Source of the DNA: Planctomycetaceae bacterium
Lineage (GTDB): Bacteria > Planctomycetota > Planctomycetia > Pirellulales > Pirellulaceae
Assembly (NCBI GenBank): GCA_016794985.1
Contig: JAEUIQ010000068.1
Span: forward strand, 1 to 64,000
Length of the DNA stretch: 64,000 nucleotides
Reading direction: 5' to 3'
Positions within the stretch are counted from its first letter, which is position 1. The number at the start of each line of letters is the position of its first letter. Positions 1 to 6,930 of this stretch are shown piece after piece. A model generated the notes under the pieces. It ran no database searches, was not told the origin of the DNA, and saw only the letters and a list, made by a program, of their open reading frames with translations. A program made the translations under genes and the position numbers.

Positions 1-88
1 AGACCTCCGAGTACTCGAAACGCGGTTTGCGGTACTACCAAAAACGGAACCGTTGGGACAATCTGCCTGTCCTAGAATTCGCCCCCCG

Positions 89-330
89 CGCGACGAAACT
101 TGCGGATGAGTGTTGAACACTTGGCTGGTTGCAACTGCCGAATGGTTGGAAGACAATATCGACTGGGGTCTGCCGAGCTGTCACCCAGGTGAACGGAGTA
201 CGCTGGCAAGGCTTCAACATTCGGTCCAAACAAACAGGCATAACAAACCGGTGCAACCGAGTGCTCGAAACACTGTGTCACGTACCCCAAAACGAACCCC
301 TCGCACCGGTTGACCTTTCCCGTTATTTGG
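89..330 (+). repeat. ORF-less cassette-like repeat, copy 1 of 3
   Basis: This is the first of three diverged copies of a roughly 240-base element (others at 3293-3530 and 3685-3922). All begin with cgcgacgaaacttgcgg and all end in an attC-like hairpin, here about 240-330. Short ORFs cross it in several frames, but their reading frames are not kept between copies, so I see no conserved protein. The element ends 9 bases before the start codon of the next gene. Similarity was seen by eye; percent identity was not computed. Confidence 0.8.
240..330 (+). other. attC-like recombination site (inside repeat copy 1)
   Basis: The 5' arm starts taacaaaccggtgcaaccga and the 3' arm ends caccggttgacctttcccgtt. 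The reverse complement of the 3' arm pairs with the 5' arm as GGT-CAACCG-GTGC, leaving one extra g and one extra a on the 5' side, six bases apart. Those extrahelical bases and the flanking AAC...GTT ends are the hallmark of folded integron attC sites. Assignment is by structure, not by a covariance-model search. Confidence 0.65.
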
Positions 331-338
331 CTTAATCA

Positions 339-791
339 ATGCTTGACCTTAGCCACCCACAATCGGAACACATTTTCGCTGCGGCTCGCGAAATGGACCG
401 AATACTAATGGTTGCGCACAAAATGACCGTTGCCTCGTCGTCGAAGCGTGAAGTACTCTTTGAGCTCACAAAAGCACCGATCGCGAAGCTGATGGAAGTA
501 AACGAACATCACTTCGGAAACTCGGAGACGATCCGTGGACGGATTGCTATGCTCGCCAAATCGCTGGTGACGTTACGAAATCTGAATGAGGGAAAAATAA
601 CGGATGATCGATCAGATGGAATTGGTCACTGTCCATACTGCTCGACCCCAATCAAGCGATTTCAACCGCAGTACAAACCAAGACCCGATGACTCTTGGCT
701 GATATACTGTCCTCAATGCAGTAACCTCTACACCAAGCCACTTGACAAACTTTCTCTTGATGGAGTCGGCTTTGGGACTGATGCGATCTAA
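339..791 (+). CDS. Cassette-borne hypothetical protein with a C-terminal zinc ribbon
   Basis: A 150-residue protein that I do not recognise as a named family. The first 90 residues are charged and probably helical. The C-terminal third has two CPxC pairs (C98/C101 and C124/C127) about 22 residues apart, the layout of a zinc ribbon. No signal peptide or membrane segment is visible. The ATG lies 9 bases after an attC-like site and the stop lies about 18 bases before the next one, so the gene fits one integron cassette. There is no obvious Shine-Dalgarno sequence, so its expression may depend on an upstream promoter. Function unknown. Confidence 0.75.
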   Translation: MLDLSHPQSEHIFAAAREMDRILMVAHKMTVASSSKREVLFELTKAPIAKLMEVNEHHFGNSETIRGRIAMLAKSLVTLRNLNEGKITDDRSDGIGHCPYCSTPIKRFQPQYKPRPDDSWLIYCPQCSNLYTKPLDKLSLDGVGFGTDAI

Positions 792-808
792 GGATCAACA
801 AGTCGCCA

Positions 809-898
809 AATAACCAAGCCGTGAACCGGAGCTGCGAAGTCGAGCGGTTTTGAAATCGAAAAACTTTCGTCGCCGTCCGGTTACGGCAAACGTTCTGC
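809..898 (+). other. attC-like recombination site 1
   Basis: Bases from ataaccaagccgtgaaccgg to the end cggttacggcaaacgttctg form an imperfect hairpin. The reverse complement of the right arm aligns with the left arm over GCCGT-AACCGG, with an unpaired g and a on the left arm spaced as in the other sites of this array. It lies between two same-strand unknown genes, 18 bases after one stop and about 20 bases before the next start. Confidence 0.7.
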
Positions 899-918
899 CT
901 TCGAAAATTTGAGCCCAA

Positions 919-1971
919 ATGCTAATGCCCACCGAATATAACGATGACATTCTCAACGTCGAAGGTGGTTCCTATCCTGATGGCAGGCCAATAAAAACGA
1001 GGGTTCATTCCCTCGTATATCCGCCTATCGGCTTCTTTCCATTCGCTGGAACTGGAAACGGTGACTACCACGGATTCTACTGGCCGATTGGCCGCGAGGA
1101 GCAACCACCGTTGGTTGCCTATAGTAGCCACGATGCCTACGCTCTGATTCCCGAGCATGGCGACTTAACTTCTGCTGCTCGATGCCAACTTGCTCGCGAC
1201 GAAGACCGCAAACTCACCTATGAGTTTGAAGCCGCATTTGATGCGGCAAATATTCCGCGGCCCACGATCGACATCGCTGATGTCGTTGCGGCTGACGATC
1301 ACAAACAACTATTGTCGCTTGATCCCAACTCGCCATTTCGAAATTGCGCTGTTGCTGATCAACTGATCGCTGAGGACAGGATTGACGACGCAGAATCGTA
1401 TTATCGAAGAGCAATCGAACTACTTCCCGAATATGGCGCTGCACATTTTGGTCTTGGGTATCTCCTACGGCGAACACGGCGACAATCGCAGGCTTCGATT
1501 CACTTACGTCAATCCCTCATATGTCCGCTTGCTTTCTGGGGCGGTTGTTTCTGGGCGGATCACATCCTGCCCGGTTCATTCCGACCCGATTGGGCCCGCA
1601 AAGCACTTATGTGGCTCCAACAAATTAAGGATGTTGATGAATCGATTCGCAACGACCCATTCATGCAAAACATTCAAAACCTGACATTAAAAACTGGGGT
1701 CTCCGAAAACCGTGACTTCGAGCTTTCGATTGGAATGGTTGACGAGTATCTTCGTTGTGAACAGCCACTTGACGCAATATTTTTATGGGTCAACGTGGGC
1801 GATCGTGCGGCACTTGAAACAACATCCTTTCGTGAACGATACGGATTCACGGCACGTTCGTACGGTACTCGTTTGGCGACACTACTTCGTGATGCGGGGC
1901 TTGAACGCCGCGCAAAACTCGTGGACAATATGATTGCGACGATGGAAAAACCCGAGGGACTCTATCTGTAG
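919..1971 (+). CDS. Cassette-borne TPR-containing hypothetical protein
   Basis: A 350-residue soluble protein. Residues about 143-200 look like two tetratricopeptide repeats (AESYYRRAIELLPEYGAAHF, then another helix pair), suggesting a protein-protein interaction scaffold. The N-terminal 90 residues, with GDYHGFYWPIG and SSHDAYALIP, vaguely recall SMI1/KNR4 (SUKH) immunity-type proteins, but I cannot confirm that. The start could be this ATG or the one two codons later. No signal peptide or transmembrane segment. It is flanked on both sides by attC-like sites, so it would be one mobile cassette. It is long for a cassette gene. Function unknown. Confidence 0.75.
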   Translation: MLMPTEYNDDILNVEGGSYPDGRPIKTRVHSLVYPPIGFFPFAGTGNGDYHGFYWPIGREEQPPLVAYSSHDAYALIPEHGDLTSAARCQLARDEDRKLTYEFEAAFDAANIPRPTIDIADVVAADDHKQLLSLDPNSPFRNCAVADQLIAEDRIDDAESYYRRAIELLPEYGAAHFGLGYLLRRTRRQSQASIHLRQSLICPLAFWGGCFWADHILPGSFRPDWARKALMWLQQIKDVDESIRNDPFMQNIQNLTLKTGVSENRDFELSIGMVDEYLRCEQPLDAIFLWVNVGDRAALETTSFRERYGFTARSYGTRLATLLRDAGLERRAKLVDNMIATMEKPEGLYL

Positions 1972-1981
1972 CCGCAGACGG

Positions 1982-2070
1982 CAGAACAACACAATGCGCC
2001 CGAGCGGGCGAATCGGGCGTTTTCACGATGGACAATCACTCGCGCCCGCCGGGTGATTGTGATCGTTACA
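1982..2070 (+). other. attC-like recombination site 2
   Basis: This is the best-paired site in the array. The left arm cacaatgcgcccgagcgggc and right arm cgcccgccgggtgattgtga pair over CACAAT, CCCG and GCGGGCG, with the extra g and a again six bases apart on the left arm. The outer ends are gaac and gtta. It starts about 10 bases after the upstream stop codon and ends 8 bases before the next ATG. Confidence 0.8.
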
Positions 2071-2077
2071 TGGCGAA

Positions 2078-2488
2078 ATGATGGACGAATCTGACGCTAA
2101 GGCAGAGGCCCCCGAGTCGCAATGGTGCCTCGTCGGCAACATCGTTGACGAACGTCCTTATGGCGAACGCGGCACGGATACGAGGCCTGGAACAAAACAT
2201 TTCTCCGGCGGAACGAAGGTTTATTGCCTGCCTGCACAATGGGGCGACGGTTACGATCAGATCATTGTGATCGGCAGGCACCGCGGATCAAAAATGTTCA
2301 AGACCATGATCGTTAGCTCCGATTGGGTCACCAACTGGCGTGCGAAGGTCGTGTACAATCCGGAGGTGTTGCGACGTATCAAGATGGCGACGAGCGAACC
2401 GTGGAAACGGAACTGGCAGTCGCAAGAAGAAGTTGATCTATACGTCAAGTCGATTGCCGAGTATCGATCGAAACGCGATGCCATTTAA
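2078..2488 (+). CDS. Cassette-borne conserved-type hypothetical protein
   Basis: A 136-residue soluble protein of unknown function. It has a compact N-terminal part with WCLVGNIVDERPYG and a basic middle part with IGRHRGSKMFKTMIVSSDWV. Its orderly alternation of beta-like and polar stretches and its lack of low complexity suggest a genuine folded domain. I recall similar unnamed proteins in other planctomycetes but cannot name a family. No export signal. Two adjacent ATG codons could serve as start. The stop codon TAA forms part of the following attC-like site, a tight arrangement typical of integron cassettes. Confidence 0.75.
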   Translation: MMDESDAKAEAPESQWCLVGNIVDERPYGERGTDTRPGTKHFSGGTKVYCLPAQWGDGYDQIIVIGRHRGSKMFKTMIVSSDWVTNWRAKVVYNPEVLRRIKMATSEPWKRNWQSQEEVDLYVKSIAEYRSKRDAI

Positions 2489-2573
2489 CAAAGAAATGCA
2501 CGCGAGTTGCGGGTCGCGCGTTGCCTGATGGATAGTCACTCGGCCGCAACCGCGTGATTTCAATCGTTATTTG
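2483..2573 (+). other. attC-like recombination site 3
   Basis: The left end atttaac matches the RYYYAAC core of attC sites and contains the stop codon of the gene before it. The left arm aaatgcacgcgagttgcgg pairs with the reverse complement of ccgcaaccgcgtgatttc, leaving an extra g and an extra a six bases apart. The right end is cgttat. This site gives the clearest match to the canonical attC layout in the window. Confidence 0.8.
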
Positions 2574-2590
2574 CAGAAGGAAAGTTCGTC

Positions 2591-3187
2591 ATGGCTAACA
2601 ACACACTTGTGGCCTCCGCGGGCGCATTGTTACTGGTATGTGTGGTTTACCTCTATCCTTCATTTGCTGCCAACGGTTCCGATATCGATACGGAGGATTC
2701 GCTGAGCGCGAAAGTTGCCGCACTTGAAAAGACGGTGGCCGAACTTCGTCAACTGGTTCACAACGACAGGATGACCTCAACGCTCGCCGGTCACTACTGG
2801 GTGGAACAGTCGAGAATTATGGCGGGGAAGCAAGCGGAGAAGAGCGAAGATGTGGCCTGGAGACTTTCGGCAGATGTTTCATCAAATCGATACATACTTG
2901 GCCCGGAAGTTTCTTCCAATGAATATGGCCCATTCTCTATTGATGCGTCAAAAGATCCTGTATGGATTGACTTTGAGGTCTCCATGTTCGGAAAAAAGCA
3001 TACGGTCAAGGGAATTGTACGAACTACTTACGGCAAGTGTGACATTGCAATTCCTGGCAAGCTATTTGACGGTAACACATTCTTAAGTCCTGACCGTCCA
3101 ACCAGTTTCGAATCCACGGCTGACAACGGATACGACGTCTACTCGCTTGTCCGAGAGCAGTACAATAGAACCGGCGTTTGGCAGTGA
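2591..3187 (+). CDS. Cassette-borne secreted or membrane-anchored protein
   Basis: A 198-residue protein with an N-terminal hydrophobic segment (residues about 4-27) ending near FAAN, consistent with a signal peptide or anchor. A short coiled coil follows (about 36-58, LSAKVAALEKTVAELRQLV). The remaining 130 residues look like a beta-rich domain with no motif I can name. The start ATG has a good purine-rich ribosome site (gaaggaaag, 7 bases upstream), so this cassette carries its own translation signal. It lies between attC-like sites 3 and 4. Function unknown; export is inferred from the N terminus. Confidence 0.75.
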   Translation: MANNTLVASAGALLLVCVVYLYPSFAANGSDIDTEDSLSAKVAALEKTVAELRQLVHNDRMTSTLAGHYWVEQSRIMAGKQAEKSEDVAWRLSADVSSNRYILGPEVSSNEYGPFSIDASKDPVWIDFEVSMFGKKHTVKGIVRTTYGKCDIAIPGKLFDGNTFLSPDRPTSFESTADNGYDVYSLVREQYNRTGVWQ

Positions 3188-3192
3188 TAGCA

Positions 3193-3284
3193 AATAACCA
3201 AGCGTTGGACGCGGAGTCGCCGATCGCGTCGTTCCTGAAGTCAATGTTGATTGGCGGCGGCCCGGTCAACGCTGCCGTTATGCC
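3193..3284 (+). other. attC-like recombination site 4
   Basis: From ataaccaagcgttggacgcg to gtcaacgctgccgttatgc. The arms pair as AGCGTT-GAC and GCC-GCC with one or two unpaired bases on the left arm. The right end gttatgc resembles cores seen in chromosomal integrons. Its loop sequence (gcgtcgttcctgaagtcaatg) is nearly repeated in the degenerate site at 5080-5170, so the two share a recent ancestor. Confidence 0.75.
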
Positions 3285-3292
3285 ACTCCCAG

Positions 3293-3530
3293 CGCGACGA
3301 AACTTGCGGCTGACTATTGAACACTAGGCTGATTGCAACTGCGGATTGGTGGGAAGACAATGGAGGCAGGGGTCTGCTGAGCAGGCACCCAGGTGAACGT
3401 AGTGCGTTCGCAAGGCTTCAATATTCGGTCCCAAGAATTGGCGTAACCAGCCGGTGCAACCGAGTGCTCGAATTGCTGTGTCTCGTACCCCAAACGCAAA
3501 CCCTCACAGTGGTTGACCTTTTTCTTTTAT
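3293..3530 (+). repeat. ORF-less cassette-like repeat, copy 2 of 3
   Basis: Second copy of the 240-base element. It begins 9 bases after attC-like site 4 and ends in its own attC-like fold (about 3442-3530), exactly as a cassette without a gene would. The right end is degenerate here (cttttat in place of cgttat) and the right arm has changes (cacagtggttgacc), so this copy may fold or recombine poorly. Confidence 0.8.
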
Positions 3531-3533
3531 CGG
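3442..3533 (+). other. attC-like site in repeat copy 2, partly degenerate
   Basis: Left arm gtaaccagccggtgcaaccg is conserved with copies 1 and 3, including the extra g and a. The right arm differs at several paired positions and the terminal gtt is lost, suggesting decay. Confidence 0.5.
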
Positions 3534-3568
3534 TCATAGTGCTCCCAGGTTTTGGTGAATGCATACCT

Positions 3569-3661
3569 CGCGCAAAGTCGCAAAGCCGAAAAGGATGATG
3601 GTAGAACATCTTTGCGTCTTCGCGGCTTGGCGTGATTATTCGAATTGCTTTCTGCCAATTC
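3569..3661 (+). repeat. Dispersed repeat (tctttgcgtcttcgcgg element), copy 1
   Basis: The stretch contains cgcaaagtcgcaaagccg, then tctttgcgtcttcgcggc, which pair as an imperfect hairpin, followed by gaattgctttctgccaattc. The second half recurs at 6790-6858. It separates cassette-like repeat copies 2 and 3. I see no gene here. Confidence 0.65.
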
Positions 3662-3684
3662 AAGCCTGACATCAAAAGCTGCCA

Positions 3685-3922
3685 CGCGACGAAACTTGCG
3701 GCTGACTAGTGAACACTGGGCTGATTGCAACTGCCGATTGGTTGGAAGACAATGTAGGCGCGGGTCTGCCGAGCGGGCACTCTGTTGCACGGATTACGTT
3801 TGCAAGGCTTAAACATTCGGTCCAAGAAAATGGCATAGCCAGCCGGTGCAACCGAGTGCTCAAATTACCCAGTCCTGTACCCCAAAACCAACACCTCGCA
3901 CCGGTTGACCTTTCCCGTTCTG
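3685..3922 (+). repeat. ORF-less cassette-like repeat, copy 3 of 3
   Basis: Third copy of the 240-base element, closest to copy 1 in its last 40 bases (caccggttgacctttcccgtt). It ends in an attC-like fold at about 3834-3925 with the right end gttctgc, the same end as attC-like site 1. The next gene starts within about 25 bases, as for copy 1. Confidence 0.8.
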
Positions 3923-3925
3923 CGA
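3834..3925 (+). other. attC-like site in repeat copy 3
   Basis: Left arm ccggtgcaaccgagtgctc and right arm cgcaccggttgacc pair as in copy 1, with the extra g and a on the left. The left outer end has drifted to atagcc where other sites have ataacc. Confidence 0.6.
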
Positions 3926-3944
3926 CAAACCTGTGACGCGTCCA

Positions 3945-4349
3945 ATGGAATTGCTGATGAACTTCCGGCGTGCTGAACTGGAACATTTCGGGAGTGCGAT
4001 CCATTGGATGGACGACGATCCTGCCAAAGACACTTTTGAACAATGGATTACCTTCGCGGCCAACGACCGGTACGGCCTTCATGCAGAAAAAGTAGTCTCA
4101 ATCGAACACGCAGATGCCGACGAAAAAGCCATCGACTCATGGCTCGAAACACGATGTGCTGGGGATGCGATCCTTGTCATTTTTGCTCGGGACGCTGTAC
4201 TTCGAACTGATATTCGGTTCTTTCTGCACAACTGGCGAGACATGCTCTGCCCAAGTCGCGATGATGCTTTGATTGTCAGCCCAAACAAGAACTGGATCAT
4301 GTTTTATTGCCACGAGGATGAATTTGAGTACGGCCAAATCGACATGTAA
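3945..4349 (+). CDS. Cassette-borne hypothetical protein
   Basis: A 134-residue acidic soluble protein (138 if the in-frame GTG four codons upstream is used). It ends with a WIMFYCHEDEFEYGQ segment and has LVIFARDAVLRTDIRFFLHNW before it. I know similar unnamed proteins in environmental bacteria but no family name. The absence of a signal peptide suggests a cytoplasmic role. It follows ORF-less repeat copy 3 just as the 339-791 gene follows copy 1. No attC-like site could be found after its stop, where the array is broken by a transposase remnant. Function unknown. Confidence 0.7.
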   Translation: MELLMNFRRAELEHFGSAIHWMDDDPAKDTFEQWITFAANDRYGLHAEKVVSIEHADADEKAIDSWLETRCAGDAILVIFARDAVLRTDIRFFLHNWRDMLCPSRDDALIVSPNKNWIMFYCHEDEFEYGQIDM

Positions 4350-4673
4350 AATGTCCTGTCAAAGCACCAAGTCGCATAACATCTCTATGGCCCTTGATGT
4401 CAAGTAGTACGTACCGGTAGCGGCGGTGAAGTTGCAGTTTTTTTCCGATTGGAAATTTAGACCTGGTGGAAGCGAGTTGGCTCGACTGCCGGCCATGCCT
4501 GGGTACTGCTGGACTTACCTTCGGGGCGAGTGGTTCGGACTCAGGAGCAGGCGCTGACGTTGCCGGGGTTTTTCATTTGTTGGGAAGTCGTTCCGCGTCG
4601 ATTACTCAGTGTCGTTGACCGTAGGTCGCTGACTGTCGGTCTTTGACGGGCTGTCATTGACACTGCTTGATCG
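4350..4673. other. Gene-free stretch, probably degraded mobile DNA
   Basis: No credible gene on either strand. It lies beside the IS110 remnant and probably holds decayed sequence from it. The phrases ctgactgtcggtctttgac and gctgtcattgacactgc look like short degenerate repeats. No attC-like fold was recognised here. Confidence 0.5.
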
Positions 4674-4970
4674 TCACGGTTGCTTCAAACATCTCTTCGT
4701 CGCTCTGGATGCTCGGTCGTTTTCAACCGAAACTCTGATCTGGTGGGGCATCAGGTCGGCCAGCCAGTACCAATTGAAAGTTGACTCGCAGCCCACGACC
4801 AGGTTGAAGCGAAAGGGCTGGAATGCTTCCCGGAACGCATGGACGTCATGGCACTGGAAGTTTTTGTGGAGTCGTTTTCCTCTCAAAGAATCGACTACAA
4901 AGACATGCAAGTCCTTGCCATGCAGATCGACGCCGCAGTAAAATTGATATCGGGAATTGAAGAATCTCAT
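4674..4970 (-). pseudogene. Truncated IS110-family transposase (N-terminal fragment)
   Basis: Residues 11-70 of this 98-residue frame match the start of IS110/IS1111 DEDD transposases: FYCGVDLHGKDLHVFVVD carries the first catalytic Asp, and LVVGCESTFNWYWLADLM matches the second conserved block (usually VEC/ACEST..WYWLAD). After that block the frame loses similarity and stops. Full-length family members are about 330-400 residues, so three quarters of the protein and the C-terminal serine motif are missing. It is inactive debris inside the cassette array, which could explain why the array is broken here. Confidence 0.75.
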
Positions 4971-5079
4971 CTAGTGTCTCCTTGGGTTCGGGTTCCTTGA
5001 GCCAAAACTGTATGAGCACCACGCTCCGTAAAAGGTTTATCCTTTGTGGACAGTTACCCAACTCAAGAAGGGCATGATG

Positions 5080-5170
5080 TGCATCAATGCGATGGACGCA
5101 GAGCCGCCGGTTGCGTCGTTCGTGAAGTCAATGCTGGTTGGCGGCGCCCCCGTCAACGCTGCCGTTCGGC
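5080..5170 (+). other. attC-like recombination site 5, degenerate at its left end
   Basis: From catcaatgcgatggacgcag to gtcaacgctgccgttcggc. It closely resembles site 4 (shared gcgtcgtt, gtgaagtcaatg and tcaacgctgccgtt) but lacks the left AAC core, which lies next to the transposase remnant. Probably a site truncated by the insertion or by later deletion. Confidence 0.6.
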
Positions 5171-5190
5171 AGAAGAAGGATTCAGCCACA

Positions 5191-5784
5191 ATGCGTAAAC
5201 GAATCGTCATTGCCATTTCAGCCTTCGTTGTGGTCGCCTTGGCGTTCGGCGCAGGGCTACTGGTGCAACGACAATATCAGGTTGCCACGATTCGTGTTGC
5301 TGAGGAGTTCGGCCGCAATCTTGCCGGACTCAACGATCCGGTTTCGCCGGCGCCGCACTGGGAATCGTGGCGCTACCCCAGCGCTGAATCAAAAGGAAGC
5401 ATTCAGGGATCAAGCGTTCGCGTGAACACCAAATTGGTCCGGCCGGCGGGGAGTTACGCCGTCTTCGTCACGACGGATCCATTCGAAGACGTGGCACGAT
5501 TCTACGCAGAAAAAGCCTGTTTTGAACAACCGGACAATGTAGCCAAGAGCCAGTCTGCCGCGTCCAGTCACGGAACCATTCAGGGCGAATCAAACCACCT
5601 TTTGGATGATTTCCATGATGCCGCCGACCCGGAAAAGTTACGTCCAGTGCGAGTCAAATGCCTTATTCGGCGAAGCCCTTCCTATGATCTCACTGTCATT
5701 ATTACACGTGCAAACGACGAGAAGCACACCCATATCGCCTTGTTTTACGACCCGCACACTGAATCCGAAGATGCCACTCGATGA
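5191..5784 (+). CDS. Cassette-borne membrane-anchored hypothetical protein
   Basis: A 197-residue protein. I chose the ATG at 5191 because agaagaagga lies 10 bases upstream and the residues that follow form a clean N-terminal anchor (MRKRIVIAISAFVVVALAFG). The frame is open to 5044, but that part crosses the attC-like site. The rest is a soluble domain, probably periplasmic or outside the membrane, with VFVTTDPFEDVARFYAEKAC resembling the segment often seen in small lipoprotein-like planctomycete proteins. No catalytic motif recognised. It is the last gene of the array; no attC-like site was found after it. Confidence 0.7.
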   Translation: MRKRIVIAISAFVVVALAFGAGLLVQRQYQVATIRVAEEFGRNLAGLNDPVSPAPHWESWRYPSAESKGSIQGSSVRVNTKLVRPAGSYAVFVTTDPFEDVARFYAEKACFEQPDNVAKSQSAASSHGTIQGESNHLLDDFHDAADPEKLRPVRVKCLIRRSPSYDLTVIITRANDEKHTHIALFYDPHTESEDATR

Positions 5785-6316
5785 ACCAGCATTCCGCCGA
5801 ACCAATATGGCTTGACTTCGCGGAGCGAGGATAGGAGCGAAGCCGAAGGTCAAGACTTTTGTTCAAGAAGCCCGAGGGCCATTGCTTTAGGACGGGATCT
5901 CTATCCGTTTTGGCTATGGGTTTTTAATTCTTGGTATTCGAGTTGCCCGTCTCTTGCGAACTCGGTTCAACGCTCCGTTTGCCAATTGTTAGTGTGTTTG
6001 TTCTTAGTTGATTGAATCCGATCGATAGAATGCGACTCTTCAAGCCGTTGATTGTCGTTCGGGAATGGGTTACCGCAGTGCTTGATGAGGAACACTCATT
6101 TGCACTGACCAACACTAATACAAAGGCGAGAACTGCTGACATGACTCGATTGGCAAGCCGGTTCAGTCTTTCGCCCAGTCTTTGGCCAAACGAGTAGACG
6201 GTCTGGAAGAGAACTGCTGAGCAGTGGGGGAGAACCAAGAGCGGGGAACGACTTCGCCGCCAATACGCTCAGAAGAGGAGAAAAAATTGACGACGCAATC
6301 AAGCTCGGAGACGAAC
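5785..6316. other. Gene-poor stretch with one dispersed palindromic repeat
   Basis: No convincing gene. At 5811-5868 lies an imperfect palindrome (cttgacttcgcgg ... gccgaaggtcaag) that recurs near 54039 where it is split by a MITE-like element. Short frames on both strands (for example 6012-6197) have no recognisable content and poor start signals. Confidence 0.55.
5811..5868 (+). repeat. Dispersed palindromic repeat, uninterrupted copy
   Basis: The sequence cttgacttcgcggagcg ... gaagccgaaggtcaag is an imperfect inverted repeat. A second copy spans 54039-54077 and continues at 54245-54270. The copy here shows the uninterrupted form. Confidence 0.65.
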
Positions 6317-6789
6317 GGGTTGGGATGAATGGATGGCTCACGCGGAGGCGCGGAGGGCGCGGAGGCGAGCGGGTTGGGATGAATGGATGGCTCACGCGGA
6401 GGCGCGGAGGCGCGGAGGCGAAGGGGTTGGGATGAATGGATGGCTCACGCGGAGGCGCGGAGACGCGGAGACGAACGGGTTGCGATGAATGGATGGCTCA
6501 CGCGGAGGCGCGGGGGGCGCGGAGGCGAACGGGTTGGGATGAATGGATTGCTCACGCGGAGGCGCGGAGGGCGCGGAGGCGAACGGGTTGGGATGAATGG
6601 ATGGCTCACGTGGAGACGTGGAGACGCGGAGACGAGCGGTTTGGGATGAATGGATGGCTCACGCGGAGGCGCGGAGACACGGAGGCGAACGGGTTGCGAT
6701 GAATGGATGGCTCACGTGGAGGCGCGGAGACGCGGAGACGAGCGGTTTGGGATGAATGGATGGCTCACGCGGAGACGTGGAGACGGGAA
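6317..6789 (+). repeat. Minisatellite of nine 53-54 base units
   Basis: The phrase gatgaatgga recurs at 6324, 6378, 6431, 6484, 6538, 6592, 6645, 6698 and 6751, giving unit lengths of 54, 53, 53, 54, 54, 53, 53 and 53. Each unit is a conserved gatgaatggatggctcacg part followed by runs of cgcggag/cgcggagg that vary slightly. Units of 53 shift the reading frame, so the Arg/Gly-rich ORFs across it are artefacts. It passes directly into the dispersed repeat at 6790-6858. Confidence 0.9.
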
Positions 6790-6858
6790 GGACGATGATA
6801 AAATTTCTTTGCGTCTTCGCGGCTTTGCGTGAGCATTAGAATTGCTTTCTGCCAATTC
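6790..6858 (+). repeat. Dispersed repeat (tctttgcgtcttcgcgg element), copy 2
   Basis: The stretch tctttgcgtcttcgcggctt, then gaattgctttctgccaattc with small differences, matches 3607-3661. It closes the minisatellite, whose cgcggag arms could pair with gtcttcgcggc. Confidence 0.65.
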
Positions 6859-6930
6859 TAGCGGCGTTGAGCTAATTGGAACGTTGGACAATACACGCGA
6901 ACTGGTGGCTCGCGCACACTGGCTCGTGCG

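Noticed and set aside
3..116. A frame open from the window's left edge to a TGA at 114 (GLRYYQKRNRWDNLPVLEF)
   Set aside because: It could be the end of a gene outside the window, but its last part lies in repeat copy 1, it has no recognised family and only 37 codons; not enough to call.
3317..3598. Protein-coding frames in the 240-base repeats
   Set aside because: Frames and stops differ among the three copies, so none is conserved.
1..5800. Phage or plasmid origin of the accessory region
   Set aside because: No phage structural, replication, partition or conjugation gene is visible; attC-like sites explain the layout better.
6317..6789. CRISPR array
   Set aside because: The repeats are directly adjacent without unique spacers of constant size, and no cas gene is near; it is a minisatellite.
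6383..6832. Arg/Gly-rich ORFs over the minisatellite
   Set aside because: 53-base units shift the frame, so these ORFs exist only by chance of repeat composition.
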